A stretch of DNA of 64,000 bases from Pseudomonas sp. WS 5079 (GCF_012985465.1 NZ_JAAQWN010000002.1:854506-918505); one strand, 5' to 3'; positions 15,683-25,443 are shown, numbered from the stretch's first letter. Numbers and translations: made by a program. The notes: generated by a model not told the origin, from the sequence alone.

Positions 15683-16462
15683 ATGGCTGTGATTCCAGAA
15701 TGGGTGCCTGTCACGCCCAGCGCTGCCATCACCCGCTTCAAGGTGCTGACGGTCAATACCCACAAGGGCTTCACTGCCCTCAATCGACGCTTCATCCTGC
15801 CGGAGTTGCGCGAGGCGGTGCGCGGTGTGGCGGCCGACGTGGTGTTCCTGCAGGAGGTGCACGGCACCCATGAGCACCATCCCCGGCGCTACAGCAACTG
15901 GCCGAGCATGCCCCAGTATGAGTTTCTCGCCGACAGCATCTGGCCGCAGTTCGCCTACGGGCGCAACGCGGTGTATCCCCATGGTGACCATGGCAATGCG
16001 CTGCTGTCGAAATTCCAGATCATCCGCTATGACAACCTCGACATCTCCCAGAGCGGCCACGAAAGCCGCGGGCTGTTGCATTGCATCCTGCGCCTGCCCG
16101 GCACCGGCCAGGAGGTACATGCCATTTGCGTGCACCTGGGTTTGCGCGAGGTGCACCGCCAACAACAGCTGAAATTACTGGCCCGGCGGGTTGCCGAGAT
16201 TCCCGGCGAAGCGCCGCTGATTGTCGCCGGTGACTTCAATGACTGGCGCCAGCAGGCCGACCTGAGCCGCAGCGGCCTTAAGGAAGTGTTCGTGCAGGCC
16301 CACAGCAAGCCGGCGCGTACGTTCCCGGCGCGCCTGCCACTGCTGGCGCTGGACCGCATTTATGTGCGCAACCTCAAGGCCCATCAGCCGCAAGTGCTGA
16401 CGGCGCGCCCCTGGTCGCACCTGTCGGATCACGCGCCGCTGTCGGTGGAGATTGAGTTATGA
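15683..16462 (+). CDS. endonuclease/exonuclease/phosphatase family protein (YbhP-like)
   Basis: 259-residue EEP-fold protein. Catalytic features are NTHKG near the start, FLQEVHG, the GDFNDW metal-binding motif and the terminal SDHAPL. Such domains cleave phosphodiesters in nucleic acids or phospholipids. The start at 15683 has GGGAG eight bases upstream. It heads a cluster with a ClsB-type phospholipase D and a YbhN-type membrane protein, as in E. coli ybhP-clsB-ybhN, so a phospholipid or polar head-group substrate is plausible. Its stop overlaps clsB by 4 bases. Confidence 0.85.
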   Translation: MAVIPEWVPVTPSAAITRFKVLTVNTHKGFTALNRRFILPELREAVRGVAADVVFLQEVHGTHEHHPRRYSNWPSMPQYEFLADSIWPQFAYGRNAVYPHGDHGNALLSKFQIIRYDNLDISQSGHESRGLLHCILRLPGTGQEVHAICVHLGLREVHRQQQLKLLARRVAEIPGEAPLIVAGDFNDWRQQADLSRSGLKEVFVQAHSKPARTFPARLPLLALDRIYVRNLKAHQPQVLTARPWSHLSDHAPLSVEIEL

Positions 16463-17703
16463 ACAGCGCCGTGGAACACATCGCCACCGACCAGCCACCG
16501 GGTGACGCCAGGGCCAGGGACCTGGACTACGGCTGGCAGGCCGGTAACCAGGTGCAATTGCTGGAAAACGGCGAGGCGTACTTCCCCAAGGTGTTCGAGG
16601 CCCTGCGCCTGGCCCGCCAGGAAATCCTCCTGGAGACCTTTATTCTGTTCGAAGACAAGGTCGGCCATGAATTGCACGGGATTCTGATCGAAGCCGCGCA
16701 GCGTGGGGTGAAGGTGGTGGTCAGCCTCGATGGCTTTGGCTGCGGCGAACTGAGCCCCGGGTTTCTCGGCGAGTTGGCCCAGGCCGGGGTCACGGTGCAG
16801 ATGTTCGACCCGGCGCCCAAGACCCTGGGGGTTCGTACCAACTGGTTTCGCCGCCTGCATCGCAAGATCGTGGTGGTAGACGCGGCAGTGGGGTTTATCG
16901 GCGGGATCAATTTTTCCGCCGACCATCTGGCGGACTTCGGCCCCGAGGCCAAGCAGGATTATGCGGTGCAGGTGATCGGGCCGGTGGTGGCGGACCTGCA
17001 TCACTTTGCCCTCGCGCAAAGCGGCCGCCCGGTGCGCATGCGGCGCGGTTGGCGGCGCCGGCAACAACCTGCCTGGGCTGCGGAGGAAGGTGACGGCCTG
17101 GTGCGCCTGATCTACCGCGATAACCTGCAACACCGCTCGGATATCGAAGAAGCCTACCTGCACGCCCTGCGCCACGCCCGCCAGCGCGTGGTGATCGCCA
17201 ATGCCTACTTCTTTCCCGGTTATCGCCTGCTACGGGAACTGCGCAATGCCGCGCGGCGCGGCGTGCAGGTGCAGTTGATCATGCAGGGCCAGCCGGACGT
17301 GCTGCTGGCCAAGCTGGCGGCGCGCATGCTCTACGACTATCTGCTCAAGGAAGGCGTGGTGATCCACGAGTATTGCCAGCGCCCACTGCACGGCAAGGTG
17401 GCCCTGGTGGATGAGCAATGGAGCACCGTGGGCTCGAGCAACCTCGACCCGTTGAGCCTGTCGCTGAACCTGGAAGCCAACGTGCTGATTCGTGACCGAG
17501 GGTTCAATCAACTGTTGTTCGAGCGCCTGCAAGACCTGAGCCGCAACCACTGCAAGACCATGCCGGAAAACCGCAGCCCCCGCGGCTGGTTGTGGCGGGT
17601 GACCGTGGGGTTTGTGGTGTTCCATGTGCTGCGCCATTTCCCGGCCTGGACCGGCTGGCTGCCCGCGCATAAACCGCGTTTGAAACCCTTTGTGCATCCA
17701 TGA
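16459..17703 (+). CDS. clsB: cardiolipin synthase B (phospholipase D family)
   Basis: 414-residue protein with two HKD motifs, H134-K136-D141 (LHRKIVVVD) and H311-K313-D318 (LHGKVALVD), each followed by the GG/GS-N element (GGINFSADH and GSSNLDPLS). E. coli ClsB makes cardiolipin from phosphatidylglycerol and can also act on phosphatidylethanolamine derivatives. It lacks N-terminal membrane helices, as ClsB does, with a short hydrophobic patch near 375-395. ATGA overlaps on both sides tie it to ybhP-like and ybhN-like genes in one translational unit. Confidence 0.9.
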   Translation: MNSAVEHIATDQPPGDARARDLDYGWQAGNQVQLLENGEAYFPKVFEALRLARQEILLETFILFEDKVGHELHGILIEAAQRGVKVVVSLDGFGCGELSPGFLGELAQAGVTVQMFDPAPKTLGVRTNWFRRLHRKIVVVDAAVGFIGGINFSADHLADFGPEAKQDYAVQVIGPVVADLHHFALAQSGRPVRMRRGWRRRQQPAWAAEEGDGLVRLIYRDNLQHRSDIEEAYLHALRHARQRVVIANAYFFPGYRLLRELRNAARRGVQVQLIMQGQPDVLLAKLAARMLYDYLLKEGVVIHEYCQRPLHGKVALVDEQWSTVGSSNLDPLSLSLNLEANVLIRDRGFNQLLFERLQDLSRNHCKTMPENRSPRGWLWRVTVGFVVFHVLRHFPAWTGWLPAHKPRLKPFVHP

Positions 17704-18668
17704 GCCAAGCCCGCGCGGATGATGCCCGCCCCCATGCGTTCAAACGCTGGAAGAAGCCGCTGACCGTCGCGTTCTTTGTGCTGCTGATTGTGCTGTTTAC
17801 CCTGCTCGCGCGGCGTATCGACTGGAGCGAAGTGTTCGACACCCTCGGCGACTTCAAGCTGCGCACCCTGGGGATCGCAGCCGGGCTGACCCTGTGCAGT
17901 TTCCTCGTGTATGCGTGCTTTGACCTGATTGGCCGAACCTACATCCGCCAACCCTTGCGCTGGAAACAGATCCTGCCGGTGGGCATCATCAGCTATGCGT
18001 TCAACCTCAACCTCAGCGCCTGGGTCGGCGGGATTGCCATGCGCTATCGGCTGTATTCACGGCTGGGGGTGAGCAACGGCAACATCGCGAAAATCCTTGG
18101 CTTGAGCCTGGCCACCAATTGGTTTGGCTATATGGCCCTGGCCGGCGTGGTGTTCAGCAGCGGCCTGGTGACCATGCCGCCGGGCTGGAAGCTCAGTAGT
18201 GGCGCGTTGCAAGGTGTCGGGGTGTTGCTGGTATTGGCAAGCCTCGGCTATCTGGCTGCCTGTCAGTTCTCGAAGAAGCGCGCCTGGTCGATTCGCGGGA
18301 TCGAGATCAACCTGCCGTCGCTACGCATGGCGTGCCTGCAACTGGCGCTCGGCGCGCTGAACTGGTCGCTGATGGCAGCGGTGATTTTCACCTTGTTGCC
18401 GGCGAAGCTGGACTACCCGCTGGTGCTGGGGGTGTTGCTGATCAGTGCGATTGCCGGCGTGGTCACCCACATTCCGGCCGGCCTTGGCGTGCTGGAGGCG
18501 GTGTTTATCGCGCTGCTGCAACATGAGGCCTCACGGGGCAGCTTGCTCGCCGGTTTGATTGCCTACCGGGCGATCTATTTTATCTTGCCGCTGCTGATCG
18601 CCCTGGTGATGTACCTCGCGGTGGAGGCGAAGGCCAAGGCCTTGCGGGTGAAAAAAACACCGGCGTGA
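17700..18668 (+). CDS. YbhN/LPG-synthase-TM family membrane protein
   Basis: 322-residue inner-membrane protein with about eight helices, beginning near residues 18-38. It belongs to the UPF0104 family, related to the flippase domain of lysylphosphatidylglycerol synthase MprF. The IPAGLGVLEAVFIALL segment is characteristic. There is no aminoacyl-transferase domain, so it is a stand-alone flippase-like unit. It is coupled to clsB by ATGA, which suggests it handles the lipid product or substrate of that enzyme. Confidence 0.86.
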   Translation: MSQARADDARPHAFKRWKKPLTVAFFVLLIVLFTLLARRIDWSEVFDTLGDFKLRTLGIAAGLTLCSFLVYACFDLIGRTYIRQPLRWKQILPVGIISYAFNLNLSAWVGGIAMRYRLYSRLGVSNGNIAKILGLSLATNWFGYMALAGVVFSSGLVTMPPGWKLSSGALQGVGVLLVLASLGYLAACQFSKKRAWSIRGIEINLPSLRMACLQLALGALNWSLMAAVIFTLLPAKLDYPLVLGVLLISAIAGVVTHIPAGLGVLEAVFIALLQHEASRGSLLAGLIAYRAIYFILPLLIALVMYLAVEAKAKALRVKKTPA

Positions 18669-18674
18669 AACGCA

Positions 18675-19430
18675 TCATTGGGATTGGATGATGCTCAACC
18701 GCTCGCCCACCACCATCTCGGTGATCCAGTCCACCAGGATCGAGGTGTAGGCCTGCTGGGATACCGGGTCGCTCAATGAATGATCGCCACCGTCGATGAT
18801 CCGGTGCGTCAGCGAATGGGTCTGCTGGCACGCAGCCCGGTAGCTCATGATGGTGGCGTGGGGCACATGGTCATCCGTTTGTGATTCGACAATCAGCACA
18901 TCCCCGGTAAATGCAGCGCAGGCGTGCAGCGCGCGATTGGTCTCGGCCTGCACCAGGGTACTGCGGTAATCCATCAGGTCGGCTTTATCCAGGTCGCGCT
19001 TGGGGGTGTGCCATTGCTGGTCGCGATACAGCGCCGGCACCCGCAGTGCGAGCCAGCGCACCGGGCGCAATGAGGTGAGGATCGCCGCCAGGTAGCCACC
19101 ATAACTGGTGCCCACCACCGCCACCGCCGAGGTATCGATGGCCGGGTGCGCCAGCAGTCGATCATAGGCCGCCAGCAAGTCCCGCAGGTTGTCGTCCCGG
19201 GTGACCCGCGACAAGGGAATGCCGTTGCCAGCATGCCCGCGCAGGTCAAAGGTCAGGCACACACAGCCAAGGCCGGCGATGCCCTTGGCCCGTTCCAGGT
19301 CACGCTCCTGGCTACCGCCCCAGCCATGCACAAACAACACCCCTGGCACTTTTGACTTGGGACTGAGGAAGGTGGCGCTCATCTGTTCGTCGTCGATATC
19401 AATGGTGATGGTTTCGCTTCTAGCCGTCAT
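18675..19430 (-). CDS. alpha/beta hydrolase
   Basis: 251-residue cytosolic hydrolase. The nucleophile is S109 in GTSYGG, the acid is in SQTDDHVP (about 186-187), and the histidine is H217 in GGDHSL. The oxyanion-hole HGWGG motif is at 35-39. The layout resembles dienelactone hydrolase and prolyl-oligopeptidase-like esterases. Its start lies within the last 11 bases of the upstream DUF3182 gene, so the two are probably coupled. Substrate unknown. Confidence 0.82.
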   Translation of the reverse strand: MTARSETITIDIDDEQMSATFLSPKSKVPGVLFVHGWGGSQERDLERAKGIAGLGCVCLTFDLRGHAGNGIPLSRVTRDDNLRDLLAAYDRLLAHPAIDTSAVAVVGTSYGGYLAAILTSLRPVRWLALRVPALYRDQQWHTPKRDLDKADLMDYRSTLVQAETNRALHACAAFTGDVLIVESQTDDHVPHATIMSYRAACQQTHSLTHRIIDGGDHSLSDPVSQQAYTSILVDWITEMVVGERLSIIQSQ

Positions 19431-20529
19431 AGGATTTGACCGTTACGTACTTGAGAAGAAAGTCGCTGTTTTCTGCCGGGCCGCGATAAATCTCGATGGC
19501 ATTGGCGGGCAAGGACTGCTCGATATAGGTCTCTACGGACGAGACGCGAATCGCACGCAGGCCGGGGTCGTTGATAAAACTCTGCAATGCCGCCACCTCC
19601 GCGCTGCTGGCACCGCCCATGCGCCAGGATTGCTCGAGCACCCCGCTGCGGCGCTGGCCTTGGCTGTCCAGGCCCTGGGCGATGTCGTAATTGCGCCGCG
19701 AGGCATAGAAACCAGGATAGGCCTCATCGGCGGCGTTATCGAAGACTTGTGCCTGCTCAATGGCCAGGCGCACGTCCTCGTTGAGCGCCAGGGCCAGCAA
19801 TGCTTCGTAATAACCCGGCACCACCAGCAGGTCGGAGCCGCCGTAGACCGCCTCGCCCTGCCCGTCCTGGGTCAGGTACTGCTCGCCGCAGTAACTGAAT
19901 ACATGCCCGCCGATAAAGCTCTGGCCGACACTGTGGGTCACTACGTCCTGCAGGTCTTGCTCCAGCACCACGCCTTGGTCGAACAGCTGCGCTGCATCGG
20001 CACGGGCGAGGATTGCATGCAATTGCTCGAGGTTGTCGACCACCTCCTGACCACGACCGGCGCAAGCATGTACCGGCTTCAGGCGAATCGGCCCGAGCGC
20101 CAGCAACTGGATGGCGGCAGCGCGGGCATCTTCCACGCCATACACACTCCAGCCGTCGAGCACCACGGCGCGCACCCGCTCGGCAAACAGCGGCGACCAA
20201 CCCTCGGGCGCCAGGGCAGCCGTGTCATGCAAGCCATGGGTGATGGCCTTGGTGCAGATGAAATCGTGGTCCACATAACCGCCCCACAAATCCTCCGGTC
20301 CCTTCACCCCCAGGCTGAGTGCCTGGGCCGGCCCGACCAGGGTCTGGGTAGGCAGCAAGTACAGATCGGTATGGGCATGCAGCTCGGCGCTGTAGCTGCC
20401 GCCGTAGTCGAGCCCGAGGATCTGCGCCAGCCAGCGAGCGAGGGCGCGGTTGCTTTCCACTTCATGGAGCGGGGCATCGGGCCGGACCGAGTGCGCCACC
20501 ACGATTTTTTTGCGGTTGGTCGGGGTCAT
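19420..20529 (-). CDS. DUF3182 family protein
   Basis: 369-residue soluble protein that I assign to DUF3182. The start at 20529 has GGGGGA directly upstream; an upstream TTG at 20568 is less likely. The middle (PIRLKPVHACAGRGQEVV, then GVVLEQDL and a glycine-rich QSFIGG strand) is reminiscent of ATP-grasp enzymes, but I cannot confirm a full ATP site. It overlaps the hydrolase gene by 11 bases. One guess is an amide or peptide ligase paired with a hydrolase. Confidence 0.7.
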   Translation of the reverse strand: MTPTNRKKIVVAHSVRPDAPLHEVESNRALARWLAQILGLDYGGSYSAELHAHTDLYLLPTQTLVGPAQALSLGVKGPEDLWGGYVDHDFICTKAITHGLHDTAALAPEGWSPLFAERVRAVVLDGWSVYGVEDARAAAIQLLALGPIRLKPVHACAGRGQEVVDNLEQLHAILARADAAQLFDQGVVLEQDLQDVVTHSVGQSFIGGHVFSYCGEQYLTQDGQGEAVYGGSDLLVVPGYYEALLALALNEDVRLAIEQAQVFDNAADEAYPGFYASRRNYDIAQGLDSQGQRRSGVLEQSWRMGGASSAEVAALQSFINDPGLRAIRVSSVETYIEQSLPANAIEIYRGPAENSDFLLKYVTVKSYDG

Positions 20530-20724
20530 GCGTCCCCCTTGGGCAAGGCTTGCGGGTGTGTAGCGCAAAGGTTGCAGGGATCAGGCCAAGGCGCGGCCCA
20601 GGCAAAGGGTTGGTGGATCAAGCGGTTAGGGGAAGAGCAGTGGCATTTGGCCTGCTTCATTTTGCACGAAGGGCGATGGAGCGGCCGGCGTTCTGCACGA
20701 TCCAGGGCGCGCAGGCGATCAAAA

Positions 20725-20754
20725 ATGTGGCGGCGGGCTTGCTCGTGCCCACAT
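20725..20754. repeat. degenerate REP-like fragment
   Basis: ATGTGGCGGCGGGCTTGCTC followed by GTGCCCACAT retains the GGGCTTG core and CCCACA end of the REP family seen at 13407, but without a clean partner arm. It lies at the 3' side of the GlxA-type regulator gene. Confidence 0.45.
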
Positions 20755-20777
20755 TGGTGGGGTGGCGTTTCCGGCAA

Positions 20778-21761
20778 TCAAGCGGGGGCCTTCACGCCAA
20801 ATCGGTTGCGGTAATCGCTGGGCGCAAGGCCGGTGATTTTCTTGAAGATCGCGCGAAAGGCGCTCGGGTCTTGATAACCCACGGTCCAGGCAATCTGATC
20901 AATGGTGGTATTGGTGAACTCAAGCATCTGCCGCGCCTTGCCGACCCGCAGGTGCTGGCAGTATTGGGTGGGTTTCAAGCCGGTGGCATTGCGAAAACGG
21001 CGCAGGAAGGTGCGCTCTTCCAGGCCGGCCGCCTGGGCCATCGCCGCAAGCGAGACATCCACCGCACCACTGGCCTGCAACGCGTGCTGGACCTTGAGGA
21101 TCGCTCCGTCACCATGGCTGAGAATCGGTGCAAAATTGCTGCCGCACTGGCTGGCGCTGTCGCTGTGTTCAATCACCAGAAAGCGCGCGGTGTCGGCGGC
21201 GATGCTGGGGCCCATGAGACGGTCGACCAGGCGCAGGCCCAGTTCGGACCAGGCCATCAGCCCGGCGGTGGTGATCAAGTCGCCGTCGTCCACTATGGGT
21301 TTGTCGGCCTCCAGGCGCACCGCAGGAAACCGGCTGGCGAAGGTGTTGGCCGAAGACCAGTGGGTGGTGGCGCTGCGCCCATCGAGCAAACCACTGCGCG
21401 CCAGCATGATCGAACCGATGCATACGCCCCCCAGCACGGTGCCGGTCGCATGCTGCTCGCGCAGCCAGTGCAGCAGCGCGGGCGGCGCCTGCTCTTCGCA
21501 AAACTCGCCAATCGACGGCGGCACCAGCACGGCCATCAAGGGTTGATCGGGACCGGGCTGGCTGTCGAAACCTCGAACAGGGGTACCATCGTCATTGACC
21601 TGCCAGTGGCTGACACGTAACAAGGGCAACTGCTGGCTCTGATGCTCGGCGGCAATGCGATTGGCGACGCCAAACAAGTCGGTCAAGCCATGTACTGCGG
21701 CCATCTGCGCACCGCGATAAATCAGCACGCCGAGCTCGACGATCGAGCGTTCCAGAGCCAT
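20778..21761 (-). CDS. GlxA-type AraC-family regulator with DJ-1/PfpI domain
   Basis: 327-residue regulator. The N-terminal DJ-1/PfpI-like domain (about 5-190) keeps the nucleophile-elbow cysteine in GGVCIGSIMLA, and the C-terminal AraC domain (about 225-320) shows two helix-turn-helix units, with LEERTFLRRF and WTVGYQDPSAFRAIFKK. The start at 21761 gives MALERSIVELGVLIY, in register with the family. It is divergent from a cysteine hydrolase gene 96 bases away and probably controls it. The effector is unknown; relatives sense amine or amide compounds. Confidence 0.88.
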   Translation of the reverse strand: MALERSIVELGVLIYRGAQMAAVHGLTDLFGVANRIAAEHQSQQLPLLRVSHWQVNDDGTPVRGFDSQPGPDQPLMAVLVPPSIGEFCEEQAPPALLHWLREQHATGTVLGGVCIGSIMLARSGLLDGRSATTHWSSANTFASRFPAVRLEADKPIVDDGDLITTAGLMAWSELGLRLVDRLMGPSIAADTARFLVIEHSDSASQCGSNFAPILSHGDGAILKVQHALQASGAVDVSLAAMAQAAGLEERTFLRRFRNATGLKPTQYCQHLRVGKARQMLEFTNTTIDQIAWTVGYQDPSAFRAIFKKITGLAPSDYRNRFGVKAPA

Positions 21762-21857
21762 TGTCAGTTTTCCCCCTGTTATTGTCGGTACGGCCAATCC
21801 CCGTGCCACGCGCCAGTCACGATACTGGGCGCATCAACCCATCACGAGAACATACAC

Positions 21858-22415
21858 ATGGCCAAGCAAGCACTTATCCTAATCGATATCCAGAACGACT
21901 ACTTCCCCCAGGGCAAGTGGCCATTGACCGGCGTGGAAGCGGCGGCCGACAAGGCGCAACAGGTGCTCCAGGCATTTCGCCAGGCCGGCGACGCGGTGAT
22001 CCACGTGCGCCATGAGTTCACCTCCGAGGATGCGCCCTTCTTCACCCCAGGCTCCGAAGGCGCACATATACATGCCAAGGTGCAGAACGAAAACGACGAG
22101 CCGGTGGTGCTCAAGCATTTTGTAAATGCGTTTCGCCAAACCAACCTGCGCGAGGTGCTGGAACAACACAGCATCACCGACCTGGTGGTGGTCGGCAGCA
22201 TGAGCCACATGTGCATTGACGCAGTGGTTCGGGCAGCAGCGGACTACGGCTACAACGTGACGGTGATCCATGACGCCTGTGCCACGCGCGACCTGGAATT
22301 CAATGGCAAGACCATTGCCGCCGCCCAGGTACATGATGCCTACATGGCATCGCTGGCATTTGCCTATGCCAGCGTGGTGTCGGCGGATGAGTTCCTGAAG
22401 ACTGTCAGCGCGTAG
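21858..22415 (+). CDS. isochorismatase-like cysteine hydrolase
   Basis: 185-residue member of the cysteine hydrolase superfamily. The catalytic triad is visible as Asp in LIDIQNDYF, Lys in PVVLKHFVNAF, and Cys in GSMSHMCIDAVVRAA; a cis-peptide segment DLVVVGS precedes the Cys. Relatives hydrolyse amides such as nicotinamide, ureidoacrylate or isochorismate. The start at 21858 begins at the conserved MAKQALILIDIQ. It faces the GlxA-type regulator across a short shared promoter region. Substrate not assignable. Confidence 0.86.
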   Translation: MAKQALILIDIQNDYFPQGKWPLTGVEAAADKAQQVLQAFRQAGDAVIHVRHEFTSEDAPFFTPGSEGAHIHAKVQNENDEPVVLKHFVNAFRQTNLREVLEQHSITDLVVVGSMSHMCIDAVVRAAADYGYNVTVIHDACATRDLEFNGKTIAAAQVHDAYMASLAFAYASVVSADEFLKTVSA

Positions 22416-23166
22416 CGATAATGAACAGCCGTGGAAACGGTAGCAACACTGTGCCATCGGCCAGGGCCGGGTAAGCCTCGCGGATGCGCGCCAGGTAGGC
22501 GTCGAGGAAGGCGCCTTTCGCGGCCTCATCCAGCGGCGCCAGGAATGGCCGCAAGCCCGTGCCCTTGAACCACTCCACCACCGCCTCATGACCGGTGAGC
22601 GGGTGGTAATAGGTGGTGTGCCATACATCCACGGTGCTGCAATGTTTGCTCAACAACTCGTAGTAATAACTCGCCGGGTGACGCGCTTCATGTTTGACCG
22701 CGCCGATCTTGCCCGCCCAAGGGCCTTGCGCTGCCACCTCACGGGCCAGGCGGTGAGCCGGCTCGTTGAGGTTATCCGGGGTTTGCACCGCCAGCGTCCC
22801 GCCCGGCGTCAATTGCGCCACCAGGTGTGGATAAAGGCTGGTGTGGTCCGGCACCCATTGCAGTGAGGCGTTGGCGAGGATCACATCGAACTGTTGCGCA
22901 GGCTTCCAGGCGCCGATATCGGCCAATTCAAAGTTAAGTGCCGGCAACCGCTCGCGGGCACTAACCAGCATGTCCTGCGAGCTGTCCAAGCCGGTAATCG
23001 TCGCCTGGGGGAAACGCCCGGCCAACACCTCGGTGGAATTGCCCGGGCCACAACCCAGGTCGACCGCCGTTCGCACATCGCCCGCGGGGATGGCGGCGAC
23101 CAGGTCTTGGACGGGACGGGTGCGCTGTTGTTCAAACATCGAATACTGCTTGGCAGACCAGGTCAT
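22405..23166 (-). CDS. tam: trans-aconitate 2-methyltransferase
   Basis: 253-residue SAM methyltransferase that methylates trans-aconitate, a spontaneous inhibitor of aconitase, to detoxify it. Motif I is VDLGCGPGNSTEVLA, the acidic strand-2 end is GLDSSQDML, and ILANASLQWVPDH is the Tam signature region. The opening WSAKQYSMFEQQRTRP is also typical. It is convergent with the cysteine hydrolase gene and overlaps its 3' end by 11 bases, so transcripts are mutually antisense there. Confidence 0.9.
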   Translation of the reverse strand: MTWSAKQYSMFEQQRTRPVQDLVAAIPAGDVRTAVDLGCGPGNSTEVLAGRFPQATITGLDSSQDMLVSARERLPALNFELADIGAWKPAQQFDVILANASLQWVPDHTSLYPHLVAQLTPGGTLAVQTPDNLNEPAHRLAREVAAQGPWAGKIGAVKHEARHPASYYYELLSKHCSTVDVWHTTYYHPLTGHEAVVEWFKGTGLRPFLAPLDEAAKGAFLDAYLARIREAYPALADGTVLLPFPRLFIIATR

Positions 23167-23257
23167 CGGGGCTTCCTTCTTGGGTAAGGGAATGCGCTAC
23201 AGCCTAAGTCTTGTGGCGCCCAGGGACAAATGCCAGGGCTCGGGACTTTGCCCACTC

Positions 23258-23297
23258 AAAAACAAGAAACCCCCGAGGCAAATGCCAGCGGGGGTTC
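23258..23297 (-). terminator. intrinsic terminator after ssb
   Basis: On the minus strand a GC-rich stem (AACCCCCGCTGGC pairing with GCCTCGGGGGTT) with a 3-base loop is followed by a T-rich tract TTGTTTTTG. It lies 35 bases past the ssb stop and also ahead of tam. Confidence 0.85.
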
Positions 23298-23331
23298 CTG
23301 GTGTTACTGGATAGTCCGTGCCGAGGTGGCC

Positions 23332-23859
23332 CTAGAACGGAATATCATCATCAAAGCTATCGAAGTCAGCCGCTGGCTGCGGTGCCGCCTGCTGTGGCGC
23401 TGGACGCGACTCACGCTGTGGCTGCTGGCTTGGCTGCTGGCTTGGCTGCGGACGGGACTGCTGTGGACGCGGCGCCGAGTTGGACATGCCACCCTGGCCC
23501 TGTTGGTCGCCCTGTGGACGGCCGCCCAGCAGTTGCATGGTGCCTTGCATGTCGACCACGATTTCAGTGGTGTAACGCTTGATGCCGTCTTTTTCCCACT
23601 CGCGGGTCTGCAGTTTGCCTTCGATGTAGACCTGCGAACCCTTGCGCAGGTATTCACCGGCGATCTCTGCGACCTTGCCGAACATCGACACACGGTGCCA
23701 TTCGGTTTTCTCGACCTTCTGGCCAGTCTGCTTGTCAGTCCACTGTTCGCTGGTCGCCAGACTCAGGTTGGTCACGGCGTTACCGTTAGGCAAGTAGCGA
23801 ACTTCGGGATCCTGGCCGCATGTACCGACCAATATGACTTTGTTAACCCCACGGGCCAT
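23332..23859 (-). CDS. ssb: single-stranded DNA-binding protein
   Basis: 175-residue SSB. The OB-fold N-terminus (about 1-110) opens [20 protein letters not shown]. The middle is a disordered Gln/Pro/Arg-rich linker, and the acidic tip DDDIPF is the docking peptide for repair and replication partners. AGGAG precedes the start. It follows the MFS gene by 9 bases, so it may be read from the MFS promoter as well as its own. In E. coli ssb is directly divergent from uvrA, whereas here the MFS gene lies between them. Confidence 0.97.
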   Translation of the reverse strand: MARGVNKVILVGTCGQDPEVRYLPNGNAVTNLSLATSEQWTDKQTGQKVEKTEWHRVSMFGKVAEIAGEYLRKGSQVYIEGKLQTREWEKDGIKRYTTEIVVDMQGTMQLLGGRPQGDQQGQGGMSNSAPRPQQSRPQPSQQPSQQPQRESRPAPQQAAPQPAADFDSFDDDIPF

Positions 23860-23868
23860 AACGTTCTC

Positions 23869-25263
23869 CTAGGCTGGGCGCGCTGTCGGCACTGGATTTA
23901 CCAGTTGCTCGAGCGTCGCGCGATCCAATAGTTCGGTGTCCAATTTGATGTAAATGGCCGCCTCTTCAGCGACCACGACTGCATCTGTTACCCCTACGAC
24001 GGCCTTCAGGCGCTCTACCAGACCGCTTTCACGGATCGCCTCGGGCGATAGCGGCAAACGCAGGCTTGTGACGTAGGGAGGTTCGCGCATGGTAACAGCA
24101 AAGACCAGCCAAAGTGCAGCCAGCCCGGCGCATCCGAGGAACACAACCGACAAACCGCCATGCTGGAACATCCAGCCGCCCATGATGCCGCCCAGCGCCG
24201 AACCGAGGAATTGGCTGGTGGAATACACCCCCATCGCCGTGCCCTTGCCGCCCGCCGGTGAAACTTTACTGATCAGCGAAGGCAGTGACGCCTCCAGCAG
24301 GTTAAACGCGGTGAAAAACACCACCGTGCCGATTACCAGCGCCCGTAGGCTGTCGCCGAACTGCCAGAAGAATAGTTCAGTGAGCATCAATGTCGCGACG
24401 GCGCCGAGCAAAACTCGTTTCATTTTGCGTTTCTTCTCGCCGTAGATGATGAACGGGATCATGGCGAAGAACGAAATCAGCAACGCGGTCAGGTAGACCC
24501 ACCAGTGCTGCTCCTTGGGCAACCCGGCCTTTTCCACCAGCGCCAGGGGCAAGGCGACGAAGCTGCACATCAGCATGGCGTGCAATACGAAGATACCTAA
24601 ATCCAGGCGCAACAGGTCGGGGTGCTTGAGCGTCGGCAGCAGCGCCTGTTTGGCCACGCCCGACTCACGGTGCTGCAGCGGCCCGGTGGAGCGCGGCACC
24701 ATAAAGGCCACGATCAGGATGCCGAACAGCGCCATGCCACCGGTGGCCAGGAACAGGCCGTGCAAACCGAACGCACGAGTCAACAGCGGGCCAACCACCA
24801 TCGCAACGGCAAACGAAAGACCGATGGTCATGCCGATCATGGCCATGGCCTTGGTGCGATGCTGTTCGCGGGTCAGGTCCGACAGCAGCGCCATCACCGC
24901 CGCGGAAATCGCCCCGGCGCCTTGCAGGATGCGTCCGGCGATCACGCCCCAGATCGAGTCGGCATTGGCCGCCAGCACGCTGCCCAGGGCGAAGACGATC
25001 AACCCCAGGTAGATCACCGGCCGGCGGCCAATGCGGTCGGAAATGATCCCGAACGGAATCTGGAAAATCGCCTGGGTCAGGCCATAGGCGCCAATCGCCA
25101 GGCCGATCAGGGCCGGGGTCGCGCCAGCGAGGTCCATGCCATAGGTCGCCAGTACCGGCAACACCATGAACATGCCCAGCATACGGAAGGCGAACACCAG
25201 GGCCAGACCGCTTGCTGCTCGGGTCTCGCCGCTACTCATGCGTTCGCTGTGGGGATCGTGCAT
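23869..25263 (-). CDS. MFS transporter with C-terminal YAM domain (YajR-like)
   Basis: 464-residue transporter with twelve predicted helices between about 18 and 385. The MFS loop motif A is visible as IISDRIGRRPVIYLG. A soluble C-terminal stretch (about 395-464, AIRESGLVERLKAVVGVTDA and VAEEAAIYIKLD) matches the ferredoxin-like YAM domain of E. coli YajR. The substrate is unknown; relatives are drug/proton antiporters. It lies between ssb and uvrA, as in P. aeruginosa (PA4233), and its start is divergent from uvrA. Confidence 0.88.
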   Translation of the reverse strand: MHDPHSERMSSGETRAASGLALVFAFRMLGMFMVLPVLATYGMDLAGATPALIGLAIGAYGLTQAIFQIPFGIISDRIGRRPVIYLGLIVFALGSVLAANADSIWGVIAGRILQGAGAISAAVMALLSDLTREQHRTKAMAMIGMTIGLSFAVAMVVGPLLTRAFGLHGLFLATGGMALFGILIVAFMVPRSTGPLQHRESGVAKQALLPTLKHPDLLRLDLGIFVLHAMLMCSFVALPLALVEKAGLPKEQHWWVYLTALLISFFAMIPFIIYGEKKRKMKRVLLGAVATLMLTELFFWQFGDSLRALVIGTVVFFTAFNLLEASLPSLISKVSPAGGKGTAMGVYSTSQFLGSALGGIMGGWMFQHGGLSVVFLGCAGLAALWLVFAVTMREPPYVTSLRLPLSPEAIRESGLVERLKAVVGVTDAVVVAEEAAIYIKLDTELLDRATLEQLVNPVPTARPA

Positions 25264-25443
25264 GGAAAAACCTCGTGTGAACCGGCGGCGATTCTACCAG
25301 TCCCATCGATTGAGAGGGTATATGCGGCGCTTTGCCGCGCAGCTTTCATGTAAGGCTGAAATGGGCAAATTGACAGTGTATATTCATCCAGTCTTTAGCC
25401 GTATACTCCTGCATTATTTATACGCCCGCCGTGCGAGGCCATC

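Noticed and set aside
20568..20568. Upstream TTG start for the DUF3182 gene
   Set aside because: The extra 13 residues have no support, while the ATG at 20529 has a good GGGGGA ribosome-binding site.
25376..25391. LexA-like site GTGTATATTCATCCAG before uvrA
   Set aside because: It breaks the CTG-N10-CAG core at the first base and has a poor right half. The nearby TTGACA has no -10 at proper spacing. I do not claim SOS control.
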